64,000 nt of DNA from Diorhabda sublineata (GCF_026230105.1 NC_079482.1:12338001-12402000), one strand, 5' to 3'; counted from the first letter of the stretch, positions 49,901 through 56,671 are shown. Translations and numbers: made by a program. The notes: generated from the letters alone by a model not told the origin.

Positions 49901-50297
49901 ACAAAAAAATTCTTCACACAATTAGCACAGGGTTTAAATAATGCTTGGAAGTCTGCTGATTTAAATGATACATTAAAGTGCATACTAAATAGTAAGAAAA
50001 TTATTTGTTGTACAATATAGTGGTTAGAATTCAAGAATTTGGGTTTTTCAATTCATTAGCTAGTTTTTTTTGTTATTCTTGTAATACTTGTACTCTACCT
50101 CCAAATATGTTACTGCACCAGTATAATCTCGTTTTTTCAAATAATCTTCAAACTGTGAAGTACTTTTTGAATTATTTCTCCCAACTTCTTTGTTTGAATC
50201 ATTATTTGATTGAAGTGCTGGCTTGGACCTACTTAAAATCTAAAAGTAAATAATAGAGAAAAATTACTGAAACTCTAATAAATTTAATACTAACCAT
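18648..50297 (-). CDS. IFT56: Intraflagellar transport protein 56 (TTC26), ten exons
   Basis: Exons in transcript order: 50297-50295, 50239-50099, 49745-49577, 47295-47064, 45701-45572, 38206-38060, 33811-33632, 27184-27016, 24250-23898 and 18788-18648. All junctions are GT-AG and phases join without a gap, giving 1,665 nt (554 residues plus stop). As I recall, the human protein is the same length. Family motifs run from the ILSRSKPA start, through AFCAFHRGDYKKALDIYQ, EDQLSLAAIHYLRAHYQEA, YVALCYYKLDYYDVSQEVL, PEARLNLVIHYLR and DRMGEF-like TPR repeats, to the WAKEQ tail. By family knowledge IFT56 is a TPR subunit of IFT-B, needed for ciliary assembly and cargo entry. In insects that mainly means sensory neurons and sperm. 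Introns hold many dead transposons, yet no exon is damaged. Confidence 0.93.
19400..20640 (+). mobile_element. Ty3/gypsy-type LTR element remnant (gag, tail of env, LTR)
   Basis: This remnant lies in IFT56 intron 9. At 19440-19870 broken frames encode a gag-like stretch beginning FLAGLRDPLGCTIRAMRPP, then a Gln- and Asn-rich tail. At about 20280-20400 a frame has ILITLGIMATIYKSRHIIRK, a hydrophobic segment plus basic tail that would fit the end of an errantivirus-type env; this is tentative. A purine tract (GGGGAGAAAAAC) precedes TGTTGACC at about 20500, which could begin a 3' LTR of about 140 bp ending ACA near 20640. The LTR contains AATAAA and a GACCTC/GAGGTC hairpin. The pol region is missing, stops are frequent, and the element is dead. 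Confidence 0.55.
20690..21040 (+). mobile_element. Tc1/Tc3-like transposase remnant
   Basis: Frames encode MVWSVISDKGT, then pieces of an RLIPQLREWF block, an APCHT block and a final SMPYRIKALI/GG/TKY-type tail ending near 21020. These are the ordered landmarks of the C-terminal half of Tc1/Tc3 transposases (family text: DGAPCHTAK and MPRRIKAVIKAKGGHTKY). Several frameshifts and stops interrupt them. It lies in IFT56 intron 9. Confidence 0.65.
22192..22262. repeat. (AT)n microsatellite
   Basis: Uninterrupted alternating TA for about 70 bp in IFT56 intron 9. Confidence 0.96.
22400..23820. other. IFT56 intron 9 sequence, unassigned
   Basis: No recognised coding or mobile element. Around 23390-23445 there is an AT-rich run of overlapping short palindromes. 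Modestly GC-richer patches near 22980-23110 do not translate into known motifs. Confidence 0.4.
24388..24428. repeat. (AT)n microsatellite
   Basis: Alternating AT for about 41 bp in IFT56 intron 8. Confidence 0.95.
24780..24839. repeat. (AT)n microsatellite
   Basis: Alternating AT for about 60 bp in IFT56 intron 8. Confidence 0.95.
25040..25400 (+). mobile_element. Non-LTR retrotransposon (R1/I-like) pol remnant
   Basis: Broken frames encode ETGLSMHPKN then a KYLRIILDRKLL-like block. This order matches the region after the YADD motif in R1/I-type reverse transcriptases (family text: ETGLSVNPxKTE, then KYLGVILDxKL). Stops are numerous. A gypsy remnant follows, so this intron has collected at least two insertions. 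Confidence 0.5.
25880..26320 (+). mobile_element. Ty3/gypsy reverse-transcriptase remnant
   Basis: Frames encode EFQQMLKEME, then GVI and PSNNPRDSLTVLVKKK, later TLDIKGGYCQVEI and AVPFGLCNTPPTF. In gypsy pol these are the start of the reverse transcriptase (GVIxPSxSPxxSPxVLVKKK), the LDLKSGYxQ block and the PFGLCNAPATFQ block. About 60 residues between the first and second block are deleted. Frameshifts and stops make it a pseudogene. Confidence 0.7.
28060..28200 (-). repeat. Dispersed repeat, copy B
   Basis: This is the inverted counterpart of 15,455-15,590, sharing CATGGGTCGTCGTGAGCGTT and diverged flanks. Two small inverted repeats lie at its right end: TGTAGTG with CACTACA, and ATGGGCT with AGCCCAT. 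Confidence 0.55.
28330..28900 (-). mobile_element. Mariner-like transposase remnant
   Basis: On the minus strand 28644-28898 encodes ILWADEATFKLNGTFNRHNCVYWNDQSPHVF in pieces. This is the first-catalytic-Asp region (xxDEATFxLNGxxNRHNCxYW) of the same transposase group as the full copies at 35.9 and 54.7 kb. This remnant still has the EATFKLNG segment that those two copies lack. Downstream frames are broken. It lies in IFT56 intron 7. Confidence 0.7.
30530..31430 (-). mobile_element. Non-LTR retrotransposon (Jockey/CR1-like) pol remnant
   Basis: On the minus strand, in order: WFKSYLTNRSQLV near 31390, FINDIAYLD and LFADDTS near 31240-31310, and then a readable 89-residue frame at 30821-31090. 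That frame has LSKKLTSSCFALRSVSKELN and VYYALIKSHLRHAPPFWGTWG. These are successive landmarks of non-LTR reverse transcriptases: the FADD active site, then SSACYALR and YFALxxSHLRYGxxFWG. Frameshifts separate the blocks. Confidence 0.75.
31472..31699. mobile_element. MITE-like palindromic element
   Basis: The ends are inverted copies: CGACTATTGATTTTT at 31471 and AAAAAATCAATAGTTG ending at 31699. So are internal blocks: AAAATTTTAGCGATGCGT at 31535-31552 and ACGCATCGCTAAAATTTT at 31644-31661. The left half also contains a perfect 23-base palindrome (31557-31579) centred on G31568. No coding capacity is present. A target duplication was not identified. Confidence 0.65.
31815..32780 (-). mobile_element. 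Tigger/pogo-type transposase remnant
   Basis: On the minus strand: an N-terminal helix-turn-helix-like piece LIEKVKSEKKSGIVNEFKIT (about 32660-32590), the DDE block LLFLENCNVHN with LSNVTIYLFPLKTT (about 32320-32240), and an acidic C-terminal stretch DFVQVDEDVAVWDFLTIGEI. These are the usual order in Tigger/Jerky-like proteins. Much of the middle is deleted. It lies in IFT56 intron 7. Confidence 0.7.
33940..33975 (-). ncRNA. Hammerhead-ribozyme-like motif at Penelope 5' side
   Basis: The minus strand carries CTGATGA, then a short AT-rich stem-loop (GAATA pairing with TATTT), then GAAAGC. The CUGAUGA, stem II, GAAA order is that of hammerhead cores known from Penelope-like elements. One extra base lies between CUGAUGA and the stem, and stems I and III are not convincing. 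I treat it as a decayed or related motif. Confidence 0.35.
34075..35260 (+). mobile_element. Penelope-like element, reverse transcriptase plus GIY-YIG remnant
   Basis: Successive frames encode VLRTSKPPPSNLTSKVRQAL (34100), PTDILVSFNIISLFTNISIGET (34400), LIKHCLFNAYFIFQGNFYR (34510), SKVPLFPVIANIFMDHFENK (34580), LRYVDNTFFI (34670), VEKESSLPFLDV (34780), HSVYCKPTHTNRFLNDQSQHH (34850) and GVYEIPCSDCRRS (35030). This is the ordered Penelope reverse transcriptase followed by the GIY-YIG endonuclease. The catalytic YVDD has become YVDN, and several frameshifts are visible. It lies in IFT56 intron 6. Hammerhead-like motifs sit near both ends, as expected for this class. Confidence 0.85.
35503..35617. 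repeat. Perfect 25-bp inverted repeat beside a GTTTCGAC block
   Basis: Arms at 35523-35547 and 35593-35617 are exact reverse complements of 25 bp around an AT-rich spacer. The outer edge begins GAAGACTTAAAG. Just left of it is GACGTTTCGAC with TTCTTCAAAAT, a block that recurs in the 16.7, 39.1 and 47.5 kb repeats. An (AT)n array starts right after. This may be the 3' end structure of the Penelope remnant. Confidence 0.6.
35619..35680. repeat. (AT)n microsatellite
   Basis: Alternating AT for about 62 bp, between the 25-bp hairpin and the first copy of the 75-bp duplication. Confidence 0.95.
35681..35755. repeat. 75-bp direct repeat, copy 1
   Basis: Begins AATGGACATATATATTGACG and ends GTTAGGTCTTTACGAA. 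It is near-identical to 37907-37981; one mismatch was noted. The two copies bracket the hairpin, an (AT)n array and the mariner-like element. Confidence 0.85.
35820..35868. repeat. (AT)n microsatellite abutting mariner-like copy 1
   Basis: Alternating TA that ends exactly where the element's CAGTGC terminus begins at 35869. Confidence 0.95.
35869..37844 (-). mobile_element. Mariner-like element with 394-bp inverted repeats, copy 1
   Basis: The element is 1,976 bp, from CAGTGCTTTTCAG at 35869 to the complementary CTGAAAAGCACTG ending at 37844. Left (35869-36262) and right (37451-37844) inverted repeats are 394 bp each and nearly identical. Both ends abut TA repeats, consistent with insertion at TA. 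It lies in IFT56 intron 6, with its transposase on the same strand as IFT56. Inverted repeats this long are unusual for the mariner group, where about 30 bp is common. Confidence 0.92.
36269..37357 (-). CDS. Mariner-like DDD transposase, copy 1
   Basis: This 362-residue open frame is uninterrupted; Met11 (MVYSLQERIEIV) is a plausible alternative start. An N-terminal helix-turn-helix region (about 11-120) is followed by a DDE/D catalytic domain with Asp167 (CFSDG), Asp255 (QQDGAPPHY) and Asp298 (TPLDFFLWG). There are 42 residues between the second and third Asp, against 34 in classical mariner. After FSD the chain goes straight to GLVSRHNCRYW. Relatives normally have about eight residues here (pattern ESTFFLNG, compare EATFKLNG at 28.8 kb), so a short in-frame deletion is likely and activity is doubtful. 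By family knowledge it would cut and paste at TA. It is 10 residues different from copy 2. Confidence 0.9.
   Translation of the reverse strand: MIHYLFCFSEMVYSLQERIEIVGLYYENNNCARAAARIFNELHDGRHATHKYVIQPMEKFTTTGSVCNKVHKREGLVNNEAIQVAILGQVSLEAQQPQSLSTISRAIGVSSSTVFRVLHKFKYHPYKVKLVHELNEDDFDRRLEFCESMTQIINNNPQLLNNICFSDGLVSRHNCRYWAESDPHIMREFHTQHPQKLNVWCGILGDHIVGPFFIKGNLNGESYLELLREGVDPRNTTIIENDDNLSEDLLVFQQDGAPPHYAMPVRQFLNETFPARWIGRRGQMMEWPPRSPDLTPLDFFLWGYLKTKVYDTQPESLDDLRERIENECRQLNPAVLSNVREAFQNRLYHCMEVNGTHFEHLL
37845..37906. repeat. (TA)n microsatellite right of mariner-like copy 1
   Basis: Alternating TA beginning directly after the ACTG terminus of the element and running into the second copy of the 75-bp repeat. 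Confidence 0.95.
37907..37981. repeat. 75-bp direct repeat, copy 2
   Basis: Near-identical to 35681-35755, except A for T in the GTTAGGTCATTACGAA end. It stops about 78 bp before the donor side of IFT56 exon 6. Confidence 0.85.
39090..39165 (+). repeat. Dispersed repeat with GATCGAAACGTC block
   Basis: TCTTGATTTTAGGTC near 39100 is followed by TGTAGACTTAAATAG and ATCGAAACGTC near 39125-39150. The same ordered blocks occur at 16.65-16.75 and 47.42-47.50 kb. It is read as a decayed member of the family with hammerhead-like cores. Confidence 0.5.
39731..42699 (+). mobile_element. hAT element with 8-bp target duplication
   Basis: The 8-bp duplication CTCTAAAC occurs at 39723-39730 and 42700-42707, exactly flanking a 2,969-bp element. 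Its right end reads AGTTTGAAAACCGCTG and its left end CCGCCATACTCAAAG, a degenerate match in inverted orientation. A perfect 22-bp palindrome (39753-39774) and repeated GGTTCCG motifs lie close to the ends, as expected for subterminal transposase-binding repeats. Broken transposase frames fill 40574-42496. It is inserted in IFT56 intron 5. Confidence 0.9.
40574..42496 (+). pseudogene. hAT transposase pseudogene (ZBED5/FAM200-like)
   Basis: The first frame (40574-40891) has a BED zinc finger: LCMLCSKLL then LRRHLETVH. It stops at TAG 40889-40891 but continues in the same frame through IEFFVRKKEQ to a second segment (40925-41410) containing RFVLQMDESTDVAGLA. A frameshift near 41370 moves NNLSWNDCIDICTDGTKAMTGKTAGVV to another frame. 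A third segment (41532-42395) carries VKIINFIKSRPLQSRLF, LLLHTEVQWLSRGKTLTRLFEL and the C-terminal dimerisation region LPFPTTYLCETGFS. A last shift near 42390 puts NRLDAEPDMRLQLSSIK out of frame, ending at about 42496. The domain order matches domesticated relatives such as ZBED5, but this copy is disabled. Confidence 0.88.
43250..45070 (-). mobile_element. Tigger/Jerky-like transposase remnant
   Basis: On the minus strand: an N-terminal piece like TLYERKRWAAVKDV near 45020, NALSQEVKFQLE near 44860, then FFNCNESGFCTDLSQIKVIGQKSKPV and GTGPENISINYCA near 44400-44560. The N(D)ESGF block corresponds to the first catalytic motif of Jerky-like proteins (DETGF.T.P). It continues with LLRGFGAGLDLY and a broken tail. 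Stops and shifts are frequent. It lies in IFT56 intron 5, beside the hAT element. Confidence 0.65.
47420..47504 (-). ncRNA. Hammerhead-like motif in a dispersed repeat
   Basis: On the minus strand 47504-47476 reads TGATGA, A, then a stem-loop GACT-GAAAGT-AGTC, then GAAACGTT. That is the UGAUGA, stem II, GAAA(C) order of a hammerhead core, with one unpaired A before the stem. The base before UGAUGA is A rather than C, and stem III is unclear. The flanking TCTTGATTTTAAGTC (47423) ties it to the 16.7 and 39.1 kb repeats. Confidence 0.4.
47590..47892. mobile_element. hAT-type MITE with perfect 8-bp target duplication
   Basis: TACATAAC occurs at 47582-47589 and 47893-47900 around a 303-bp non-coding element. 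Its ends are TAGGGTTCACACTAGCA and TGCTGGCGTGAACCCTA, inverted with 15 of 17 bases matching. The right half contains several GGCGACA/TGTCGCC-type motifs, which could be subterminal binding repeats. An intact target duplication suggests a fairly recent insertion. It lies in IFT56 intron 3. Confidence 0.9.
47930..48490 (-). mobile_element. Mariner-like transposase remnant
   Basis: On the minus strand, frames encode SFTRDGFINSYNLHLWANENSHSR and then WAGIVGNNLGGTYFF and NLNGEQYLEFLQND. The family pattern is FSDExxFxxxGxxNxHNxxxW, then VWxGIxGxxLxGPYFFxxxLNGexYLxFL. The catalytic region and C-terminus are missing or out of frame. It lies in IFT56 intron 3. Confidence 0.65.
50295..50297 (-). other. 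IFT56: IFT56 exon 1 coding part: start codon only
   Basis: Only the ATG of exon 1 is coding. It is followed at once by donor GTTAGT (50294-50289) and a 55-nt intron whose acceptor ends at 50240. Exon 2 then begins ATTTTAAGTAGG, giving the start M-ILSRSKPA expected of the family. That match is the reason for choosing this start. Confidence 0.85.
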
Positions 50298-50362
50298 GAT
50301 TTTGTTTTATTTTGTGCCCAAAAATTGTCAGGAAGTATATTTTTAATATGTTATGATCATAG

Positions 50363-50376
50363 GTTACCATGGTGTT
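50363..50376 (-). promoter_or_regulatory. Candidate X-box (RFX site) upstream of IFT56
   Basis: The minus strand reads AACACCATGGTAAC, matching 12 of 14 positions of the X-box pattern GTHNYYATRRNAAC, including the whole downstream half-site. It is 66 bp upstream of the IFT56 ATG, within the distance typical of RFX targets among ciliary genes. This supports the gene call and suggests RFX-driven expression in ciliated cells. Binding is inferred. Confidence 0.6.
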
Positions 50377-50978
50377 CTTTCGGTATGGGAAAAAACAGTA
50401 GTTTAACAACATATACATAATTAAATACATGTTACTGATGTTTTTTGTATATTTTAAGTTAAAGATGGTTTCATTTGATATAAGTCCATAGTTAAAATAT
50501 TTCCTATTTGAATTTTAAAGATTGAAATTAAATTGAAAATCACCTGTCGAAAACGTCAACTTGCAATTCTTCTTTTATTCCAATTAGACGATCTAAGACA
50601 ACAGCTTATATACGTTAAAAGTGCGACCGTGGGGTAAGCAATCGATTTTTTCGTATGTACCCTTGTTAGTTTTTTTGTTTATTTTTTTTTTCGATAATTA
50701 AAGTTGTTTTGTATTGTTTGTTGTTAAAACCAAATATTTTTTTGTCTATCTGCAAGTAAGTTATCAAAAAATATAAAAACTTGACTTGTGTCTGTTTTGT
50801 GCTTAAATGACGAGAGTTTTTTGGAGTTTTAACTGTTGGAGTGAGTTGGCCTACCACTGTGATAAAATGTGTCTAAATAGTGCTATATTATTTTGACTGT
50901 TATGATAAAGATGATTTTGTTAGCAAATATAAATGTATATTGAAGACAAATAAAATATTTTATTCAACATGCTCCTAA

Positions 50979-51314
50979 ATAATAATATGTAAGTGTTATG
51001 ATTTTTCATTGAGCCCAAGTGTATTTGAACAAACAAACGAAATAAAGTTATACCGGGCATTAATTTGGATACTGGATGCAGCGTCTGATCATCCAGAAAG
51101 TTTAAATTCGTGTGTTAAAACTCACTTTTCAGACTCTATTCACCACTTATCTACACTAAGTACAATGCTGCATAGTCGAAAAAAACCTACAAAGCCACGT
51201 TTCCGGGAGGAAATTTTTCACTTCTTCAAGCTGCAACTCTTTAAGGAGGCCTTTCGCAATAAATCTGCAAATAATGAGTCTCAAAACCAACAAACAACTT
51301 CACAAAGTAAATGA
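50979..51314 (+). CDS. Unassigned open frame between IFT56 and NUBP2
   Basis: The frame is open from after a stop at 50976-50978 to TGA at 51312-51314 and has no ATG of its own before codon TTG 51009. If it is real, the start must come from an upstream exon. The product includes LYRALIWILDAASDHPESLNS and PRFREEIFHFFKLQLFKEAF, followed by a polar Ser/Gln/Asn tail. Composition is more protein-like than most random frames here: mixed charged residues and few low-complexity runs. I do not recognise a family. It could be a terminal exon of a small gene between the two divergent genes, or chance. Confidence 0.3.
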   Translation: MIICKCYDFSLSPSVFEQTNEIKLYRALIWILDAASDHPESLNSCVKTHFSDSIHHLSTLSTMLHSRKKPTKPRFREEIFHFFKLQLFKEAFRNKSANNESQNQQTTSQSK

Positions 51315-51658
51315 ATATGCACACAGAAGTTTACGGAAAAAACATTTGCTTATCCCTCGGCGACCATTTTCTAATGGGTATCAGCTAATTTTAAGAATTC
51401 GTTAGATTCACTAATTCATTCAATTATATAAAATAACATTTTCGGTGAATGTAAATTAGTACAATTGTAAAAGACTAACTATACTATTGGGAGATGTTCA
51501 AAATTAGTAAAAAAATACCAATATAATTGTACTGACTAAAACTTGGCTAGCAACATTGACATCATCGATAAATTTTTAGGTTAGCAAATATGAAGGTGAA
51601 AGAGAATATTTTATTTATTTAATTCGTTTGTTGTTGCAGTAAGTGAACAATTTTTAAA

Positions 51659-54572
51659 ATGTTGAAAGATATAAAACATATTATTTTGATTTTATCTGGA
51701 AAAGGCGGAGTAGGAAAATCAACTGTTAGTACGCAGTTGAGTTTAACATTGAAAGAAAATGGTTTTAAAGTGAGTCTAGTTCTAATAATTCAAAAGATAC
51801 AATTTAATTTTTTATTTTTAGGTTGGTTTGTTAGATATAGATTTATGTGGGCCAAGTGTTCCTTATTTATTGCAATTAGAAGGAAAAGATGTACATCAAG
51901 TGGAGGAAGGGTAAATTCTGTTTAGTTTAGATTTTTAGACCACAAAAATAAAAAATGAAGATAACTAACTATAGTAGTATCATATACTAATTTCTTTAAT
52001 TAATGACCAATTTTAACCATTTAAATCCTAAAAATAAACTTATGTGTTTTAGGTGGGTGCCCGTATATTCTGATGAAGAGCAGAATTTAGCTGTTATGTC
52101 CATTGGCTTTCTTTTAAATAATAGAAATAGCTCTGTAGTCTGGAGAGGCCCAAAGAAGACTGCTATGGTAAAACAGTTTTTAACAGATGTTTGCTGGGGA
52201 AATCTTGATTACTTGATTATAGATACTCCACCTGGTAATTTTTCATAATCCATTACTTTTTCAGTATTCTCTTGGAGTGTATACAAAATTATTTCTATTA
52301 TTTAAACACACTGTCAATAGTATTAAAATCATTTTTTCCATTACAACCATTGAAAAAGAAGAAAATTTATATTTCTGTATTAATATGCAAACAAGCAAAT
52401 ATAAGTTGGTTGAATGGAATAATGAAAAAAATAAACTTAATGAAAAAATGGGGAAATCTTTATTATATGTAAAGACTTTTTATCAATTTATGTACAAAAA
52501 AAGAATTTTAATTTTCAACTAACAGAACTCCAGTTAGGTTGACCATTTCACCAGACTGCCAAATCTGATGGATAGATGTATATTGTGTAAAGTTTTTGCA
52601 TAGAAAATTTGACTGACTTTGTTATATAGATCATATATCTTTGCAGATAACATCATATTTTGACCTAAGTCCTTGTAGTATAAACCACATTTTTGGTTCA
52701 TAAATCAATATGAGAGAGTTAGATCAGAAAAAAATCCATCATTTTTCAAAAAAGTAAATCAACCTAACAATTTCAAGATAACACCAAAGAAATAAATAAT
52801 TTCATCACCAACAAGTTCAAAACTTATAAGAATTCGAAAAGGAGAAACTACATTGAATATTATTGATATCATCATCAAGTCTTTCAATATTTTGGATTAT
52901 GACTATCACTTTTAGCTCATTAATATACTTTTTTTAATAAATCTTTATTTTTTATCTCGTCTTTTGGCTGCTTTTCTCTTTATTTTCCATTCCAATCATT
53001 TCGGTTCTGGCATTTTGCCCTCCAGTTCTCTATATGTTCTCCTCTATTTCGTTTCTCAAAGTCTTTCTCGGTCTGCCTCTTCTCCTTGGCCACAATGGGT
53101 CCATTGCATTATTATTTTGATCATTTTAGTTGGTTTTCTTCTCATTATATGTGCAGCCCAGTTGATTCTTTGGGCTTCTATGTATCTCACTATATTTTCT
53201 TTCCCCAGCTCTTTCTCTATTACTCCATATTGCTCTCCTTTCTCTCTCGTGTGTTATGTTTGGACCTGTTATAGTTCTCATTATCTTTCCATCTGTTCTT
53301 GTTTAGTTCTTATTCTTCCCTGTTGTTGATCACCATTGTTTCCATCGCATACGTGATTACTGGTCTTATTAGGGTTTTCTACATTTTTATTTTGTCTTGT
53401 TTGGTTATTTTTTTAATGGGTTTTAGTTTCTTCCAAAGGCTTGATAGCCTTTTTATATCCTTTCCTTTATCCTGTCTCTGGTTGTGTGACCCAACGTTAT
53501 TCCAAGATAGTTAAAGGTAGATACTGTTTCAAAATTGATTTGTTAGTTTTTACTTGGTTTGCTCTCTCTTCTGCTTTCCCCCTATTTTCATATACAGGGT
53601 GTCCCACGACGAGTTAAAACTATCTTTCTATTGCAAAATACTTATAGTAAAATCATGAAAATTTCTACGTTTGGGTTTTCGGAAACGATCTTCTTAACTA
53701 AAATATTTTCAAAGATGGTCAGCTTCCGGCAGAACTGGAAATCGACTGTAACTTTGATATTTTAAATGGAACACTCTATACATTAATACATTTAATCTAC
53801 GTAAAATTTTTGTATAGTTTTGTCTCCTTTTTTTGAAAAATGTATACTTTTTTGAAATATTAATTTTTTTGTAATAAATTTGACTGTTGTAGTCCCTTAT
53901 AAATTATTTTTTTACAAGGATACCCTTAAAGATATGAAAATGGTTTCTGTTCTGTTGCTTTTAGCAAGATCAGACATATTTAAATCTATGTTGAAAAATT
54001 TTTCATTTTATACAGGGTGTGCATAAAAAGTGTTCAAAATTTAACTTAATAAATATCAAATTTCTCTATTTTTTAAATATAACCACCCGGTTTTTTCTAT
54101 TTTAATGCATTCAGGGGTAAAAAGTAAGGTGAATTCATGTATACTTTCCTATACCTAAACCTTACCATTATCCAGATATTAAATGTTTTCTGTAAATTTT
54201 TAGAGATGCAGGTGTGGTCTTAATTTTATTTTGACCCGTTGATATAAGCACTAAGAAATAAAAAAGTATTTTTCTTTATCTTGTCAAATTCTGTAAAAAA
54301 ATCAAATTGTATTTATTAATCCTATTCCAACTTTTAGTCGTTTCCCAGATATATGGGGCTTAAAATTATTGTATTTTTAACAAGTTTTAATTTTTTATAT
54401 AAACATTTAGTAGGCTTTGTAATAAATGAAACTTATTTAACTGTCATTAATCAATTGTTGATACTTTCGAAAATCGTTAAAATGGATCGTTATCAATTTA
54501 ATAACCGAGATTATGTAAAACCCAAACCTCCAAATTTTCGTGATTTTACTATAAGTATTTTGTCATATACAG

Positions 54573-54658
<86 letters not shown>

Positions 54659-56619
54659 TAAAAGTATCCACCTTTAATAACTTTTGTAATACTGGTATTT
54701 AGAAAAAATCCAAAAACACGTCAATTTATGTTGGAAGGGGCAAGCATTATGGCTTATTTAAACTTACTGGAAAAGCCACCCCCTCACCCCTAGCAGCATC
54801 CCTTTTATTTTTTTAAATTACTTTACATATTTTTTATGTAAAATTTGGATACTCCTCTTTGAGCTGATTTCAAAAATGTATAATACTTGTAGGTTAAAGT
54901 GGTTAGTTTATGAGATAAACAATTTTTCTTTTAAGAGCACAAATTTTACTTATTATTTACTTTCACTTTATTTGCCTGTACTAAAATGGGTTGTACAACA
55001 GTTCAAACTCTTTAATCTTTTTAACTGTTCTATTTATTATGAAGTTACAATAAGTGTTCAAAATGAGTACCATTCACTTCCATACAATGGTATAATCTAT
55101 TTTGAAATGCCTCTCTGACATTGCTTAATACGGCTGGATTTAATTGTCGACATTCATTTTCTATTCTCTCTCGTAAATCATCCAGAGATTCTGGTTGGGT
55201 AGCATAAACTTTTGTTTTTAAATACCCCCATAAAAAGAAGTCTAGGGGTGTTAAATCCGGTGACCTAGGTGGCCACTCCATCATCTGTGCCCTTCTACCT
55301 ATCCAACGAGCGGGGAATGTTTCGTTTAAAAATTGTCGGGCAGGCATAGCATAGTGTGGGGGAGCTCCGTCTTGTTGAAATACCAGTAAATCTTCGGAAA
55401 GGTTATCATCATTTTCTATTATTGTTGTAATACGTGGGTCAACCCCTTCCCTGAGTAACTCAAGATATGATTCACCATTTAAATTTCCGTTGATGAAGAA
55501 AGGTCCGACAATGTGGTCACCTAGAATACCACACCAAACGTTTAACTTTTGGGGATGTTGTGTATGGAATTCACGCATAATATGTGGATCACTTTCAGCC
55601 CAATATCTACAATTATGCCTACTTACTAAGCCATCAGAAAAGCAAATATTGTTTAACAATTGTGGATTGTTATTGATAATTTGCGTCATTGATTTGCAAA
55701 ACTCTAGACGACGATCAAAATCATCTTCATTCAACTCGTGCACCAACTTAACTTTGTATGGGTGGTACTTGAATTTATGTAGAACTCGGAAAAATGTAGA
55801 AGATGAAACACCGATCGCTCTACTTATTGTTGACAACGATTGGGGTTGTTGAGCCTCTAAGCTGACTTGCCCTAAAATTGCCACTTGGATTGCTTCGTTA
55901 TTTACGAGTCCCTCTCGCTTATGCACTTTATTGCAAACAGACCCTGTTGTGGTAAATTTCTCCATCAGTTGAATTACATACTTATGAGTTGCATGTCTTC
56001 CGTCATGTAATTCTTTAAATATTCTAGCAGCAGCTCTTGCACAATTATTATTTTGGTAGTATAAACCTACAATTTCAATTCTTTCTTGCAAAGAGTAAAC
56101 CATTTCAGAGAAACAAAATAAATAATGTATCAAATTACACTATCAATAGTGACTACAAATTCTAGTTGACAATGTCAAACTTTAATAAAAAGTAGAGTTT
56201 TTTGTTGTTTGGATTTTTTAAGTAGAATAAATAGCACAGTTAAAAAGATTAAAGAGTTTGAACTGTTGTACAACCCATTTTAGTACAGGCAAATAAGGTG
56301 AAAGTAAATAATAAGTAAAATTTGTGCTCTTAAAAGAAAAATTGTTTATCTCATAAACTAACCACTTTAACCTACAAGTATTATACATTTTTGAAATCAG
56401 CTCAAAGAGGAGTATCCAAATTTTACATAAAAAATATGAAAAGTAATTTAAAAAAATAAAGGGGATGCTGCTAGGGGTGAGTGGGTGGCTTTGCCAGTAA
56501 GTTTAAATAAGCCATAATGCTTGCCCCTTCCAACATAAATTGACGTGTTTTTGGATTTTTTCTAAATACCAGTATTACAAAAGTTATTAAAGGTGGATAC
56601 TTTTATCTGAAAAGCACTG

Positions 56620-56671
<52 letters not shown>

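Noticed and set aside
52272..52522. Frames in NUBP2 intron 3
   Set aside because: They follow a good donor at 52235. The product is Lys/Ile/Asn-rich and the next true exon resumes at 57113 in phase.
52964..53329. 121-residue hydrophobic plus-strand frame with apparent membrane segments
   Set aside because: It is antisense to a recognisable RTE reverse-transcriptase remnant. The hydrophobicity comes from complementing Lys/Glu-rich codons.
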